From: Candidatus Acetothermia bacterium
GTDB taxonomy: Bacteria > Bipolaricaulota > Bipolaricaulia > RBG-16-55-9 > JANLFV01
Length of the DNA stretch: 64,000 nt
Assembly (NCBI GenBank): GCA_024653345.1
Contig: JANLFV010000002.1
Location: 68,830 to 132,829, forward strand
Direction: 5' to 3'
Part shown: positions 49,623 through 57,405 of the stretch, piece by piece
Layout: each line of letters begins with the position of its first letter
Position numbering within the stretch: the first letter of the stretch is position 1
Position numbers and translations under genes: made by a program
The notes under the pieces: model-generated
Told to the model about the DNA's origin: nothing
The model's input: only the letters and a program-made list of their open reading frames with translations
Databases searched by the model: none

Positions 49623-50129
49623 ATGACCCTGGCGAACATCATCACTCTGGCGCGGTTGGCGTTGATCCCGGCGATCATCGCCCTTCTGCTGACTGGGCGG
49701 ACGATCGCGGCCTTCGCCCTCTTCCTGACATTCCTCATCGGCGACCTTGCCGACGGGGCCCTGGCCCGGGCCCGCCGGGAGACGACCGCGCTCGGGGAGT
49801 TTCTCGATCCACTGGCCGATAAGCTGCTCGCGGCCGGGCTTCTGGCGGCGTTCGCGGCCCAGGGGCGGCTCTCCTGGCTGGCCTTCGCGCTGCTCGCCGT
49901 CCCGCAGCTCGCCCTCCTCGGCGGGGCGGCCTTCTTGTCTCGCCGCCGGCTCAGGATCTTCCCCGCCAAGGCCTGGGGCAAGGCCGCGGCCACGGTCCTC
50001 GCCGTCGGGCTGGCCATGACCTTCTCCGCCCTCCCCGGCTACTGGGCCGTCATCTACCTAGGGATCTTCCTCTCCTATCTTGCGGGGCTAGACTATCTTC
50101 GGCTCCTCCTCCGGCCAGCCAAGGGCTGA
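49623..50129 (+). CDS. pgsA: CDP-alcohol phosphatidyltransferase (phosphatidylglycerophosphate synthase)
   Basis: 168 residues; ATG 49623 behind AGGAGG. The CDP-alcohol motif DG-x2-AR-x8-G-x3-D-x3-D is complete (DGALARARRETTALGEFLDP then LAD). Four to six hydrophobic segments; inner membrane. Transfers a phosphatidyl group from CDP-diacylglycerol, most likely to glycerol-3-phosphate (N-terminus LANIITLARLALIPAI is PgsA-like). Its last 80 bp overlap the convergent rluD gene. Confidence 0.85.
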   Translation: MTLANIITLARLALIPAIIALLLTGRTIAAFALFLTFLIGDLADGALARARRETTALGEFLDPLADKLLAAGLLAAFAAQGRLSWLAFALLAVPQLALLGGAAFLSRRRLRIFPAKAWGKAAATVLAVGLAMTFSALPGYWAVIYLGIFLSYLAGLDYLRLLLRPAKG

Positions 50130-51000
50130 ACTCCGCCGGGGGCGGGGCACTGAACTTGACCCGCTCACCGGTCCGAGGGTGGGCAAGCTCGATCTCCCAG
50201 GCATGGAGCATCATCCTCGGGGCATCGTCCTGCCTCCGGCCATACTTCCGATCGCCCACCACAGGATGGCCGATGTGGCGGAAGTGGACGCGGATCTGGT
50301 GCATTCGGCCCGTCCTCGGGCGGGCCTCGACGAGCGTCTTCTGCTCAGCCTTGAATCTCTGGAGGACCACGAACTCGGTCGAGGCGCGCTTACCCCCCGC
50401 GCTCACGCGCACCTCTTCTCGTCGGCGCGCGTCCCGCCCGAGGGGAAGCTCGATCAGCCCCTCGTCCTCCTCGATGATCCCCTGGACGAGCGCCAGGTAT
50501 CTCTTCCGCACGGAGCCGCGCTTGAACTGCTCCACGAGCTTCCGATGAGCCTCCTCCGACTTCGCCGCGACGAGGACCCCGCTCGTCTCCCGATCGAGCC
50601 GCTGGACCAGCCCCGGCCGGCGCGGGTCATCAGTCTCCGCCAAGTGGCAGTGGTAGAGCAGGGCATTGACGAGCGTCCCGCTCAGGTGCCCCGCGCCGGG
50701 ATGAGTCACCATTCCCGCGGGCTTGTCCACGACGATGATCTCCTCGTCCTCGAAGATGATCCTCAACGGGAGAAGTTCGGGCTGCGGGGCGAGCGGGCCC
50801 GGGGGCGGGAGCTCGATCTGGACGCGGTCCCCGACACGGAGAGGGTAGCCTGGCTTGGCCTGGCTCCCGTTCACCAGGGCCTTCCCTTCGCGGATCAGCC
50901 GTTGGATCTCCGCCCGCGAGCGGCCCGTCCGCTCGGCCAGCCAGCGGTCGAGCCGCAGGCCCACCGCCTCCGCAGGAACGGTCAAGTCCTCCATCTGCAA
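50050..51000 (-). CDS. rluD: RluD-family 23S rRNA pseudouridine synthase
   Basis: 316 residues. N-terminal S4 domain (RLDRWLAERTGRSRAEIQRL), catalytic domain with LVQRLDRETSGVLVAAKSEE (catalytic Asp), IIVVDKPAGMVTHPGAGH and GRMHQIRVHFRHIGHPVVGD. The C-terminal ~27 residues (after FSPWLAGG) are read inside the end of pgsA on the other strand and look like a non-conserved extension. Confidence 0.93.
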   Translation of the reverse strand: MQMEDLTVPAEAVGLRLDRWLAERTGRSRAEIQRLIREGKALVNGSQAKPGYPLRVGDRVQIELPPPGPLAPQPELLPLRIIFEDEEIIVVDKPAGMVTHPGAGHLSGTLVNALLYHCHLAETDDPRRPGLVQRLDRETSGVLVAAKSEEAHRKLVEQFKRGSVRKRYLALVQGIIEEDEGLIELPLGRDARRREEVRVSAGGKRASTEFVVLQRFKAEQKTLVEARPRTGRMHQIRVHFRHIGHPVVGDRKYGRRQDDAPRMMLHAWEIELAHPRTGERVKFSAPPPAEFSPWLAGGGAEDSLAPQDRRGRSLGR

Positions 51001-51041
51001 CCTAGGCCAACCCCCCTGCGCTTATCCTCGCTCAACTCCAG

Positions 51042-51069
51042 TTGCAACACCGCGCCTTTCAAGTATAAT
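51042..51069 (+). promoter_or_regulatory. promoter of nusA
   Basis: TTGCAA (51042-51047), 16-bp spacer, TATAAT (51064-51069), 47 bp before the ATG. Confidence 0.6.
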
Positions 51070-51115
51070 CTTTCAGTGAGGTTTTCGCGATGGACCGGGA
51101 GAAGGAGACGATCCG

Positions 51116-52090
51116 ATGAACGTCGAGTTCCTGGAGGCGCTGGAGGAGATCGCCAAGGAAGAGGGGATCGAGCGGGAGGAGCTCTACGCGATCGTCGCCG
51201 CCGGGCTTGAGGTGGCCTACCGGACCGAGCACGGCGAGGCGAAGGAGATCAAGGTCGAGATCGACCGGAGCTCCGGCGACATCAAGATCCTCGCCGACGG
51301 GCAGGAGAAGGAGATCGACATCAGCGACTTCGGGCGGATCGCAGCCCGCCGCGCTGAGGAGGCGATCCGGCAGGGGATCATCCAGCGCCGGCGGGAGATC
51401 ATCTACGAGCGCTATGCCCCCAAGGTGGGGGAGCTGATCAGCGGCGCGGTCCACCGCTTCGAGGGAGGGAGGGTCTGGCTCAATCTCGGCCGGGCCGAGG
51501 CCCTCCTCGCCGAGGAGGAGCGGATCCCCGGCGAACGCTACCGCCCCGGTGAGCAGCTGCGGGCCTACCTCTTCCGCGTGGAGAAGACCCAGGGCGATCC
51601 GCGGATCCTCGTCTCGCGGACCCATCCCAAGTTTGTCGAGCGGCTCCTCGAGCTGGAGGTCCCGGAGATCCTCCAGGGGCTGGTGAGGATCGAGGCCGTG
51701 GCCCGCGAACCAGGGGTCCGGGCCAAGGTGGCTGTCTCCTCCGCCTCCCCGGAGATCGACCCCGTCGGGACTTGCGTCGGCCCGAACGGCGCGCGGGTCC
51801 GGGCCGTGGTCCGCGAATTGAACGGGGAGAAGATCGATGTCATCCCCTGGAGCCCGGATGTTCGGACGCTCCTCAAGAGCTGCCTCGAGCCGGCCCGTGT
51901 CCTGGAGATCGAGGTGGACGAGCAGAACCGCCGGGCGAGACTGGTCGTCCCCGACGACGAACTCTCGCTCGCCATCGGGAAGAACGGCCAGAACGCCCGC
52001 CTCGCGGCCAAGCTCACAGGCTACGATGTCGAGGTGACCAGTCCCAAGGAGCTTGCGGCCAAGAAGGGCAACGAGCAAGCGGGCCGATGA
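51116..52090 (+). CDS. nusA: transcription termination/antitermination factor NusA
   Basis: 324 residues: RNA polymerase-binding N-terminal domain (FLEALEEIAKEEGIEREELY), S1 domain (GELISGAVHRFEGGRVWLNL), KH1 (PVGTCVGPNGARVRAVVREL, then EKIDVIPWS) and KH2 (LVVPDDELSLAIGKNGQNAR). It lacks the C-terminal acidic repeats of E. coli NusA, as in many deep lineages. The usual rimP upstream and ylxR/infB downstream are missing; the stop overlaps the ATG of an RND-type exporter gene instead. Confidence 0.95.
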   Translation: MNVEFLEALEEIAKEEGIEREELYAIVAAGLEVAYRTEHGEAKEIKVEIDRSSGDIKILADGQEKEIDISDFGRIAARRAEEAIRQGIIQRRREIIYERYAPKVGELISGAVHRFEGGRVWLNLGRAEALLAEEERIPGERYRPGEQLRAYLFRVEKTQGDPRILVSRTHPKFVERLLELEVPEILQGLVRIEAVAREPGVRAKVAVSSASPEIDPVGTCVGPNGARVRAVVRELNGEKIDVIPWSPDVRTLLKSCLEPARVLEIEVDEQNRRARLVVPDDELSLAIGKNGQNARLAAKLTGYDVEVTSPKELAAKKGNEQAGR

Positions 52091-54852
52091 GCGAGCGCCT
52101 CTTCCTCTCCGTCTACCGGTTCGTCCGCGATCGCGCAAAGTGGGTGCTGCTCGGAGCATTCTCCCTGGCATTCCTCGCCTTCCTCTACACCTTCGTCATC
52201 TCCGGCCTCACGGTCCGCAGCTCGTTTCTCGACCTTCTTCCCCGGGACGACCCGCTGATCGCGCGGTTTAGGGAGACCCAAGAGGCCCTGGAGCGGGTCG
52301 ACTACCTCCAGATCCTCGTCCGGCTGAAGAGCCCGCCCGCGGATGTGGGGGAGCGGAGGAGGACCCTTCTGGAAGCCTCCTCCAGGCTGATCGCCCAGCT
52401 CCGCGCCAGCCCCGAGATCGTCGAGGCGAGCGATCGCCCGGAAGTGGCCCTCCCTGAGGTGCTGATCCTCGCCGGTGGGCAGGAGCAGCTCCAGGAGTTG
52501 CTAAGCTATGTCGAGCGGATCGAGGCCCGTCTCCCCGCGGGCGGGGCAGCCCCGGCAGGCAGTGAGAGATTGAGCGAGGTCTACGGCCAAATAAATGCTG
52601 CTCTCGAGGCGGCGATCTCCGGCGAGGGCAGCGGCGGGGGCGAGTTCGACCCGGACCAGCTGAAGCAGACGGCCCTTGAACTGCGCGGGCTTACCCTGGG
52701 CGTGACGGAGATGGTCGCCCTCCTCGACCAGCCGGAGGGGCTGGAGGGGGATATTGCCGGTCTGATCAGCAGCCTGGATGAACTCCAGCAGCGAGCGGAG
52801 GAGCAGGTCTTCTTCTCTCAGGATAGTGCCGCGATCTTGATCAACGCCCGACCACGGTTCTCCTCGCAAGCCGGAGGCGTGAGCTATGCCCACGAGGTGG
52901 TGCGGACGGTGAGAGAGGCGGTCCGCGCGGCCGGGCTCGACTCCGCTCGGTTCACGGTCGGCCTGGCCGGCTCTTATGCCACCGCCGCCGAGGGTGACCT
53001 CTTGATCAAGGGCGACATGGGGAAGGCCACAATCTTCTCCGCGATCGGGATCGTGCTCATCCTCCTCCTCGCCTTCAAGCAACTCCTCCTCCCGCTACTG
53101 GCGATCATCCCTCTTCTGTTGGCGCTGGTCCTGACCCTCGGCTGGGCCCAGCTCGCCACCGCCGGGCTCAATCTGATCACGGCCTTCCTCCCCGCCCTGA
53201 TCATGGGGCTGGGGATCGACTACGGGGCGCACTTCCTCACCCGCTACCTCGAGGAGCGCCGGGCCGGGCGGCCGGGCGGCCCCGCCTGGGAGAAGACCCT
53301 CCAGATGAAGGGCCCGGCAGTGGCCGTCGCCGGGCTCACCACGGCGATCGTCCTCCTCTCGCTCCTCTCCTCCCGCTCGCGGGGGATCTTCGAGATGGGG
53401 GTGATCGGGGCCGTCGGAATCCTTCTGGCCCTGCTGCTGTTCATCTTCCTCCTCCCCTCGCTCGCCATCGTCTGCCAGGGGCTCTTCGGCCAAGGCCTGC
53501 TCGGCCAGCTCCGGCAGCGTCAACTCCTCCCCTGGGGAAAGCTCCTCTCCTGGCTGTTGAAGCGGAAGCGGGCCGTGGTGTTAAGCATCATCGTCCTCTC
53601 CCTCGTGCTCATCTACCCTGCCTCGCAGGTCCGGCTCCGGTTCGTCTCCCAGACCCTCCTCCCCCAGGAGATGGAGAGCCAGCTCGTCCAGCGGGCGATT
53701 CAGGAGGGCGGGTTCAACCTTGAGCAACTCAAGCTGGGGGACTACTTCATCTTCTACGCCCGCGATGCCGAGGAGCTCCAGAGAGTTGCCACCCGGCTGA
53801 GGGAGGTCCCCCTCGTGGAGGGAGTCCAATCCCTGGCCGATTATCTCTCTCCGGAGTTCCAGGCCTATGGCCTGGAGGGGGTGAGCTTCAGCGCGGGGCT
53901 CGCGGCTGCGGGGCGGCAGCTCGAGCTGGTCCGGACGAACCTGGGCGAGCGGGAGGCGATCCGCGCCGAGGCGGAACGGCTGGTCATCAACCTCAGCTCG
54001 CTCCAGGCCCTCTCGGCCCTCTACGGCCAGGGGGAGATCGCCGCGACGCTCAGCTCGCTCATCCAGGGGCTCCTCGGGCTGATCGACTCCCTGGAGCACC
54101 TCGACCCGGAGAGGATCGCCGCGCACATCGAGGCCTTGGGTGAGGAACTGGCCCGCTTGGAAGCCAAGATCAGGGAGGCTTTCCCCAAGGGCGATCCCTT
54201 CACCCTCGCCTGGGGCCTCCTCCAGGAGTGGTTCCGCACGGCCAAGGGCGAGTTCATCATCTATGCCAAAGTGGACAGTAGCAAGATCTATCAGCCGGAG
54301 TATTACCGGCAGTTCATCGCGCAAGTCTCGCAATTCAGCCAGGTCTTCTTCGGCGCGGCGATGATCCAAGACCGGCTCGAGCAGCACATGAAGCGGGACT
54401 TCTGGGTGACGACCTTAATCTCGTCTCTCTTGATCCTGGCGCTCCTTTTGTGGAACTTCCGCCGGCGCGGGCAGCGCCGGTTCGCGCTGCTCGCAGTCCT
54501 CCCGCTTCTCCTCGGCTACCTCTGGATGCTGGCGGGGATGAGGCTCTTGGGGCTCAACTTCAATTTCACCAACATGATCATCTCCCCCCTGTTGATCGGC
54601 ATGGGGATCGGCTATGGAGTCTACATCATCCATCGCTACCTCGAGGAGGACGATGTCCAGCGGGCCACGGCTTCTACCGCCCTAGCGGTCCTGGTCTCGG
54701 CCACAACCACCATGGTCTCATTCGGCTCGCTCCTCCTCGCCCGGACCCCCGGGCTCCGCTTCCTCGGCCAGTCGGCCCTGCTCGGCCTCGGGTTCAATGC
54801 CATCTTCAACCTCGTCCTCCTCCCCGCCGTGATCGCCCTGCGCAAGGATTGA
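52087..54852 (+). CDS. MMPL/RND-superfamily membrane exporter
   Basis: 921 residues from ATG 52087 (ATGA overlap with nusA). Two homologous halves, each with one TM helix, a large extracytoplasmic loop and five TM helices. The halves meet the RND/MMPL pattern: LIMGLGIDYGAHFLTRYLEE in the first, LIGMGIGYGVYIIHRYLEED in the second, plus LDLLPRDDPLIARF after TM1. The first loop contains a Gly/Ser stretch (GEGSGGGEF). Likely exports lipids or hydrophobic compounds, as in HpnN/MmpL-type proteins; substrate unknown. Confidence 0.88.
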   Translation: MSERLFLSVYRFVRDRAKWVLLGAFSLAFLAFLYTFVISGLTVRSSFLDLLPRDDPLIARFRETQEALERVDYLQILVRLKSPPADVGERRRTLLEASSRLIAQLRASPEIVEASDRPEVALPEVLILAGGQEQLQELLSYVERIEARLPAGGAAPAGSERLSEVYGQINAALEAAISGEGSGGGEFDPDQLKQTALELRGLTLGVTEMVALLDQPEGLEGDIAGLISSLDELQQRAEEQVFFSQDSAAILINARPRFSSQAGGVSYAHEVVRTVREAVRAAGLDSARFTVGLAGSYATAAEGDLLIKGDMGKATIFSAIGIVLILLLAFKQLLLPLLAIIPLLLALVLTLGWAQLATAGLNLITAFLPALIMGLGIDYGAHFLTRYLEERRAGRPGGPAWEKTLQMKGPAVAVAGLTTAIVLLSLLSSRSRGIFEMGVIGAVGILLALLLFIFLLPSLAIVCQGLFGQGLLGQLRQRQLLPWGKLLSWLLKRKRAVVLSIIVLSLVLIYPASQVRLRFVSQTLLPQEMESQLVQRAIQEGGFNLEQLKLGDYFIFYARDAEELQRVATRLREVPLVEGVQSLADYLSPEFQAYGLEGVSFSAGLAAAGRQLELVRTNLGEREAIRAEAERLVINLSSLQALSALYGQGEIAATLSSLIQGLLGLIDSLEHLDPERIAAHIEALGEELARLEAKIREAFPKGDPFTLAWGLLQEWFRTAKGEFIIYAKVDSSKIYQPEYYRQFIAQVSQFSQVFFGAAMIQDRLEQHMKRDFWVTTLISSLLILALLLWNFRRRGQRRFALLAVLPLLLGYLWMLAGMRLLGLNFNFTNMIISPLLIGMGIGYGVYIIHRYLEEDDVQRATASTALAVLVSATTTMVSFGSLLLARTPGLRFLGQSALLGLGFNAIFNLVLLPAVIALRKD

Positions 54853-54877
54853 TCTCACCCCGAGAAGCCTCTATAAT
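54849..54877 (+). promoter_or_regulatory. promoter of the unknown gene-rny-spoVS operon
   Basis: TTGATC (54849-54854, overlapping the preceding stop), 17-bp spacer, TATAAT (54872-54877). Confidence 0.7.
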
Positions 54878-54908
54878 CGAGTTAAGCCCTCAAAGGGCGG
54901 GGCCTTCG

Positions 54909-55451
54909 ATGATCGTGAAACTGGATGGAGAGAAGCTGGAGGTGGCCGACGGGCTGACCTTTCCGGAGCTGATCGCCCATGTCCGAAGCATCCTCAAGCA
55001 GCGGGCGTTGAGCGAGCTCCGGCTCAATGGGGCTACCGTCTCACAGGCGCTCCTTGATGAACTGAGCGGCCGGCCGATCTTCGGCCAGATCGAGCTCTTC
55101 TCGATCGAGCCGCGCGAGCTGGTCGCGGAGCTCGCCCGCCAGGGCCGGCGCTATTTGGAGCAGTTGGCGGGCGTGGAGCTGACACCGGAGGTCGTCCCTG
55201 GCCTGCTCGAAGGCTTCGTCTGGCTGAACCAGGCCCTGGCGCTCATCCCCTTAGGGGTCGGCTTCCCCGAGCTCCAGGCCCGCGTCCGGGAGCTGCTGAT
55301 CGAGAATCGTCGCCTCCGCGAGCGGCTCAGTCGGAGCTCGGAAGAAGGGCTCGAGGAGCTAGAAGAGGAGCTGGGGCGCGAGTTGGTCGCTTACCAGGAG
55401 ATCTTCACTGAGGTAGGAAAGAGGTTGGAGAGATGTGGTGGGGATACTTAA
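54909..55451 (+). CDS. conserved-looking hypothetical protein upstream of rny
   Basis: 180 residues. Not recognised. The N-terminal ~75 residues look like a small beta-grasp-like unit ([38 protein letters not shown]); the rest is helical, ending in a Glu/Arg/Leu coiled-coil ([20 protein letters not shown]). No signal or membrane segment. The end overlaps the rny start by 19 bp, so coupling with RNase Y is likely. Confidence 0.6.
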   Translation: MIVKLDGEKLEVADGLTFPELIAHVRSILKQRALSELRLNGATVSQALLDELSGRPIFGQIELFSIEPRELVAELARQGRRYLEQLAGVELTPEVVPGLLEGFVWLNQALALIPLGVGFPELQARVRELLIENRRLRERLSRSSEEGLEELEEELGRELVAYQEIFTEVGKRLERCGGDT

Positions 55452-56962
55452 TTCTCGGCGGGCTCTTGGTAGCCCTAGGGGGCTACTGGCTGGGAAGGGC
55501 CCATCTGGCGCGCCGGCTGGCGCGCGAGGAGCGTCAAGCCGGTGAGATCATCGCCGCGGCGAAGGAGGAGGCCGAGCGCCTCCGCCAGGAGGCCCTCCTC
55601 AGCGGGCAGGAAGAGCTCCAGCGAAGAAGAGAGGAGCTGGAGCGCGAGGTCAGACGGCGGGAGGAGAAGCTCGAGACGCTCGAGGCCCGCTTGCTCAAGC
55701 GCGAGGAGCGGCTGGAGGAGAAGAGCGAGCAGCTCGAGCGGCTCGAGGGGAGCCTCAAGGAGGAGCTCCGGCAGCTCGGGGAGCTGGCCGAGCGGGGGAA
55801 GCGGCTCCTGGCCGAGGAGCAGCAATCGCTCGAGCGGATCGCCGGGCTCTCACGGGAGGAGGCGCGGGAGGAATTGCTCCACCTCCTTGAGGCCGAGGCC
55901 GAGCGCTCGTTCGCCAAGTGGCTCGAGCGGCGGAGGGCCCAGGTCGAGGCCGAGGCCGAGCAGGAGGCGCGGAAGATCATCGCCACTGCGATCCAACGCT
56001 ACGCCGCTGAGGAGGTGGAGGAGACGACCTTCAGCTCCGTCCCCCTCCCCAGTGACGACTACAAGGGGCGGATCATCGGCCGCGAGGGGAGGAACATCCG
56101 GACATTCGAGGCCCTCACGGGCGTGGAGGTGCTCGTGGACGACACGCCCGACACGGTCGTGCTCTCCTCGTTCAACCCCCTGAGGCGGGAGATGGCCCGG
56201 ATGGCGATGGAGAAGCTGATCGAGGACGGCCGGATCCATCCGGCCCAGATCAAGAAGCAGGTCGAGCGGGCGGAGCAGCGCCTGATTGAGCACATCCGCG
56301 AGCTGGGCCAGAAGGCGATCTTCGAGCTGGGGATCGACAACATCCATCCCGAGCTGGTGATGCTTATCGGGCGGCTCAACTACCGCCTGAGCTACGGGCA
56401 GAACCAGCTCCGCCACTCCCTCGAGGTTGCCTACCTCGCGGGGATGCTCGCGGCGGAACTCGGGCTCGACCCGAAGCCAGCCAAGCGGGCGGGGATCCTC
56501 CACGACATCGGGAAGGCGGTCGATCACAAGGTCGAGGGCTCGCACTCGCTGATCAGCGCGGACCTGGCCCGGCGCTACGGCGAGCCGGAGAGCATCGTGC
56601 ACGCGATCGCGGCCCACAACGGCGAGGTCGAGCCCCAGACGGTCCTGGCGATCCTGCTCCAGGCGGCGGACGCGCTCTCAGCCGCCCGGCCGGGGGCACG
56701 CCAGGAGACCTTCGAGGCCTACATCCAGCGCCTCCAGGAGCTCGAGGAGATCTGCACTTCCTTCCCCGGGGTAGCGGAGGCCTACGCGATCCAGGCCGGA
56801 AGAGAGGTGCGGGTGATCGTCAAGCCGGAGGAGGTCGATGACGAGCTTGCGGCCAAGCTCTCCTACGACATCGCCCGGATGGTCGAGCAGGAGCTGGACT
56901 ATCCCGGCGAGATCAAGGTGAATGTGATCCGTGAGACCCAGTTCGTTCAGGTAGCGAGATGA
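55433..56962 (+). CDS. rny: ribonuclease Y
   Basis: 509 residues, usual length ~510-520. N-terminal membrane anchor ([16 protein letters not shown]), long charged coiled coil to ~190, KH domain ([20 protein letters not shown] with [20 protein letters not shown]), HD domain ([40 protein letters not shown]) and the conserved C-terminus ([20 protein letters not shown]). Membrane-bound endonuclease that starts mRNA decay. Confidence 0.96.
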   Translation: MWWGYLILGGLLVALGGYWLGRAHLARRLAREERQAGEIIAAAKEEAERLRQEALLSGQEELQRRREELEREVRRREEKLETLEARLLKREERLEEKSEQLERLEGSLKEELRQLGELAERGKRLLAEEQQSLERIAGLSREEAREELLHLLEAEAERSFAKWLERRRAQVEAEAEQEARKIIATAIQRYAAEEVEETTFSSVPLPSDDYKGRIIGREGRNIRTFEALTGVEVLVDDTPDTVVLSSFNPLRREMARMAMEKLIEDGRIHPAQIKKQVERAEQRLIEHIRELGQKAIFELGIDNIHPELVMLIGRLNYRLSYGQNQLRHSLEVAYLAGMLAAELGLDPKPAKRAGILHDIGKAVDHKVEGSHSLISADLARRYGEPESIVHAIAAHNGEVEPQTVLAILLQAADALSAARPGARQETFEAYIQRLQELEEICTSFPGVAEAYAIQAGREVRVIVKPEEVDDELAAKLSYDIARMVEQELDYPGEIKVNVIRETQFVQVAR

Positions 56963-56988
56963 TCCCAGGCTTAGCAAAGGAGGTAACG

Positions 56989-57324
56989 ATGGCTGTGTTG
57001 AAGGTCTCATCCCACTCGAACCCGAGCGCCACCGCCGGGGCGTTGGCCAACACCATTCGCAGTCAGGGCTGGGCCGAGATCCAGGTGATCGGGCCGAAGG
57101 CCGTGAATCAGGCGGTCAAGGCCATCGCCATCGCCAGAGGCTACATCGCCCCTTCCGGGATCGACCTCGTCGCCGTGCCGGGCTTCGTCGAGGTGGAGAT
57201 CGAGGGCCAGGAGCGGACGGCGATCAAGCTCGAGGTCCACCCTCGCAATCCGCTGGCGAAGTTCGCGCCGCCGAGCGAGCCGGAGCCCGAGGAGCGACCG
57301 GCCGAAGAGGAGCCTCCGGCCTAG
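56989..57324 (+). CDS. spoVS: SpoVS-family protein
   Basis: 111 residues from ATG 56989 behind AAAGGAGGTAA. The core VLKVSSHSNPSATAGALANT, IQVIGPKAVNQAVKAIAIAR is nearly invariant in SpoVS, an Alba-like nucleic-acid-binding fold found also in non-sporulating thermophiles. It has an extra acidic Pro/Glu tail of ~25 residues (EPEPEERPAEEEPPA). Cotranscribed with rny. Confidence 0.94.
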   Translation: MAVLKVSSHSNPSATAGALANTIRSQGWAEIQVIGPKAVNQAVKAIAIARGYIAPSGIDLVAVPGFVEVEIEGQERTAIKLEVHPRNPLAKFAPPSEPEPEERPAEEEPPA

Positions 57325-57342
57325 CCCGCGGTTGGGGAGAGG

Positions 57343-57372
57343 TTGACAGGCCGCTCTCTCCGGGGATACTAT
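57343..57372 (+). promoter_or_regulatory. promoter of the parvulin/TPR gene
   Basis: Perfect TTGACA (57343-57348), 18-bp spacer, TACTAT (57367-57372), then GAGGAGG before the ATG. Confidence 0.65.
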
Positions 57373-57405
57373 TGCTGTTGAGACTGAACTGAGGAGGCAC
57401 AGAGC

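Noticed and set aside
51772-52086. Longer N-terminus for the MMPL exporter
   Set aside because: This stretch is nusA in another frame; ATG 52087 overlaps the nusA stop and begins the first transmembrane region properly.
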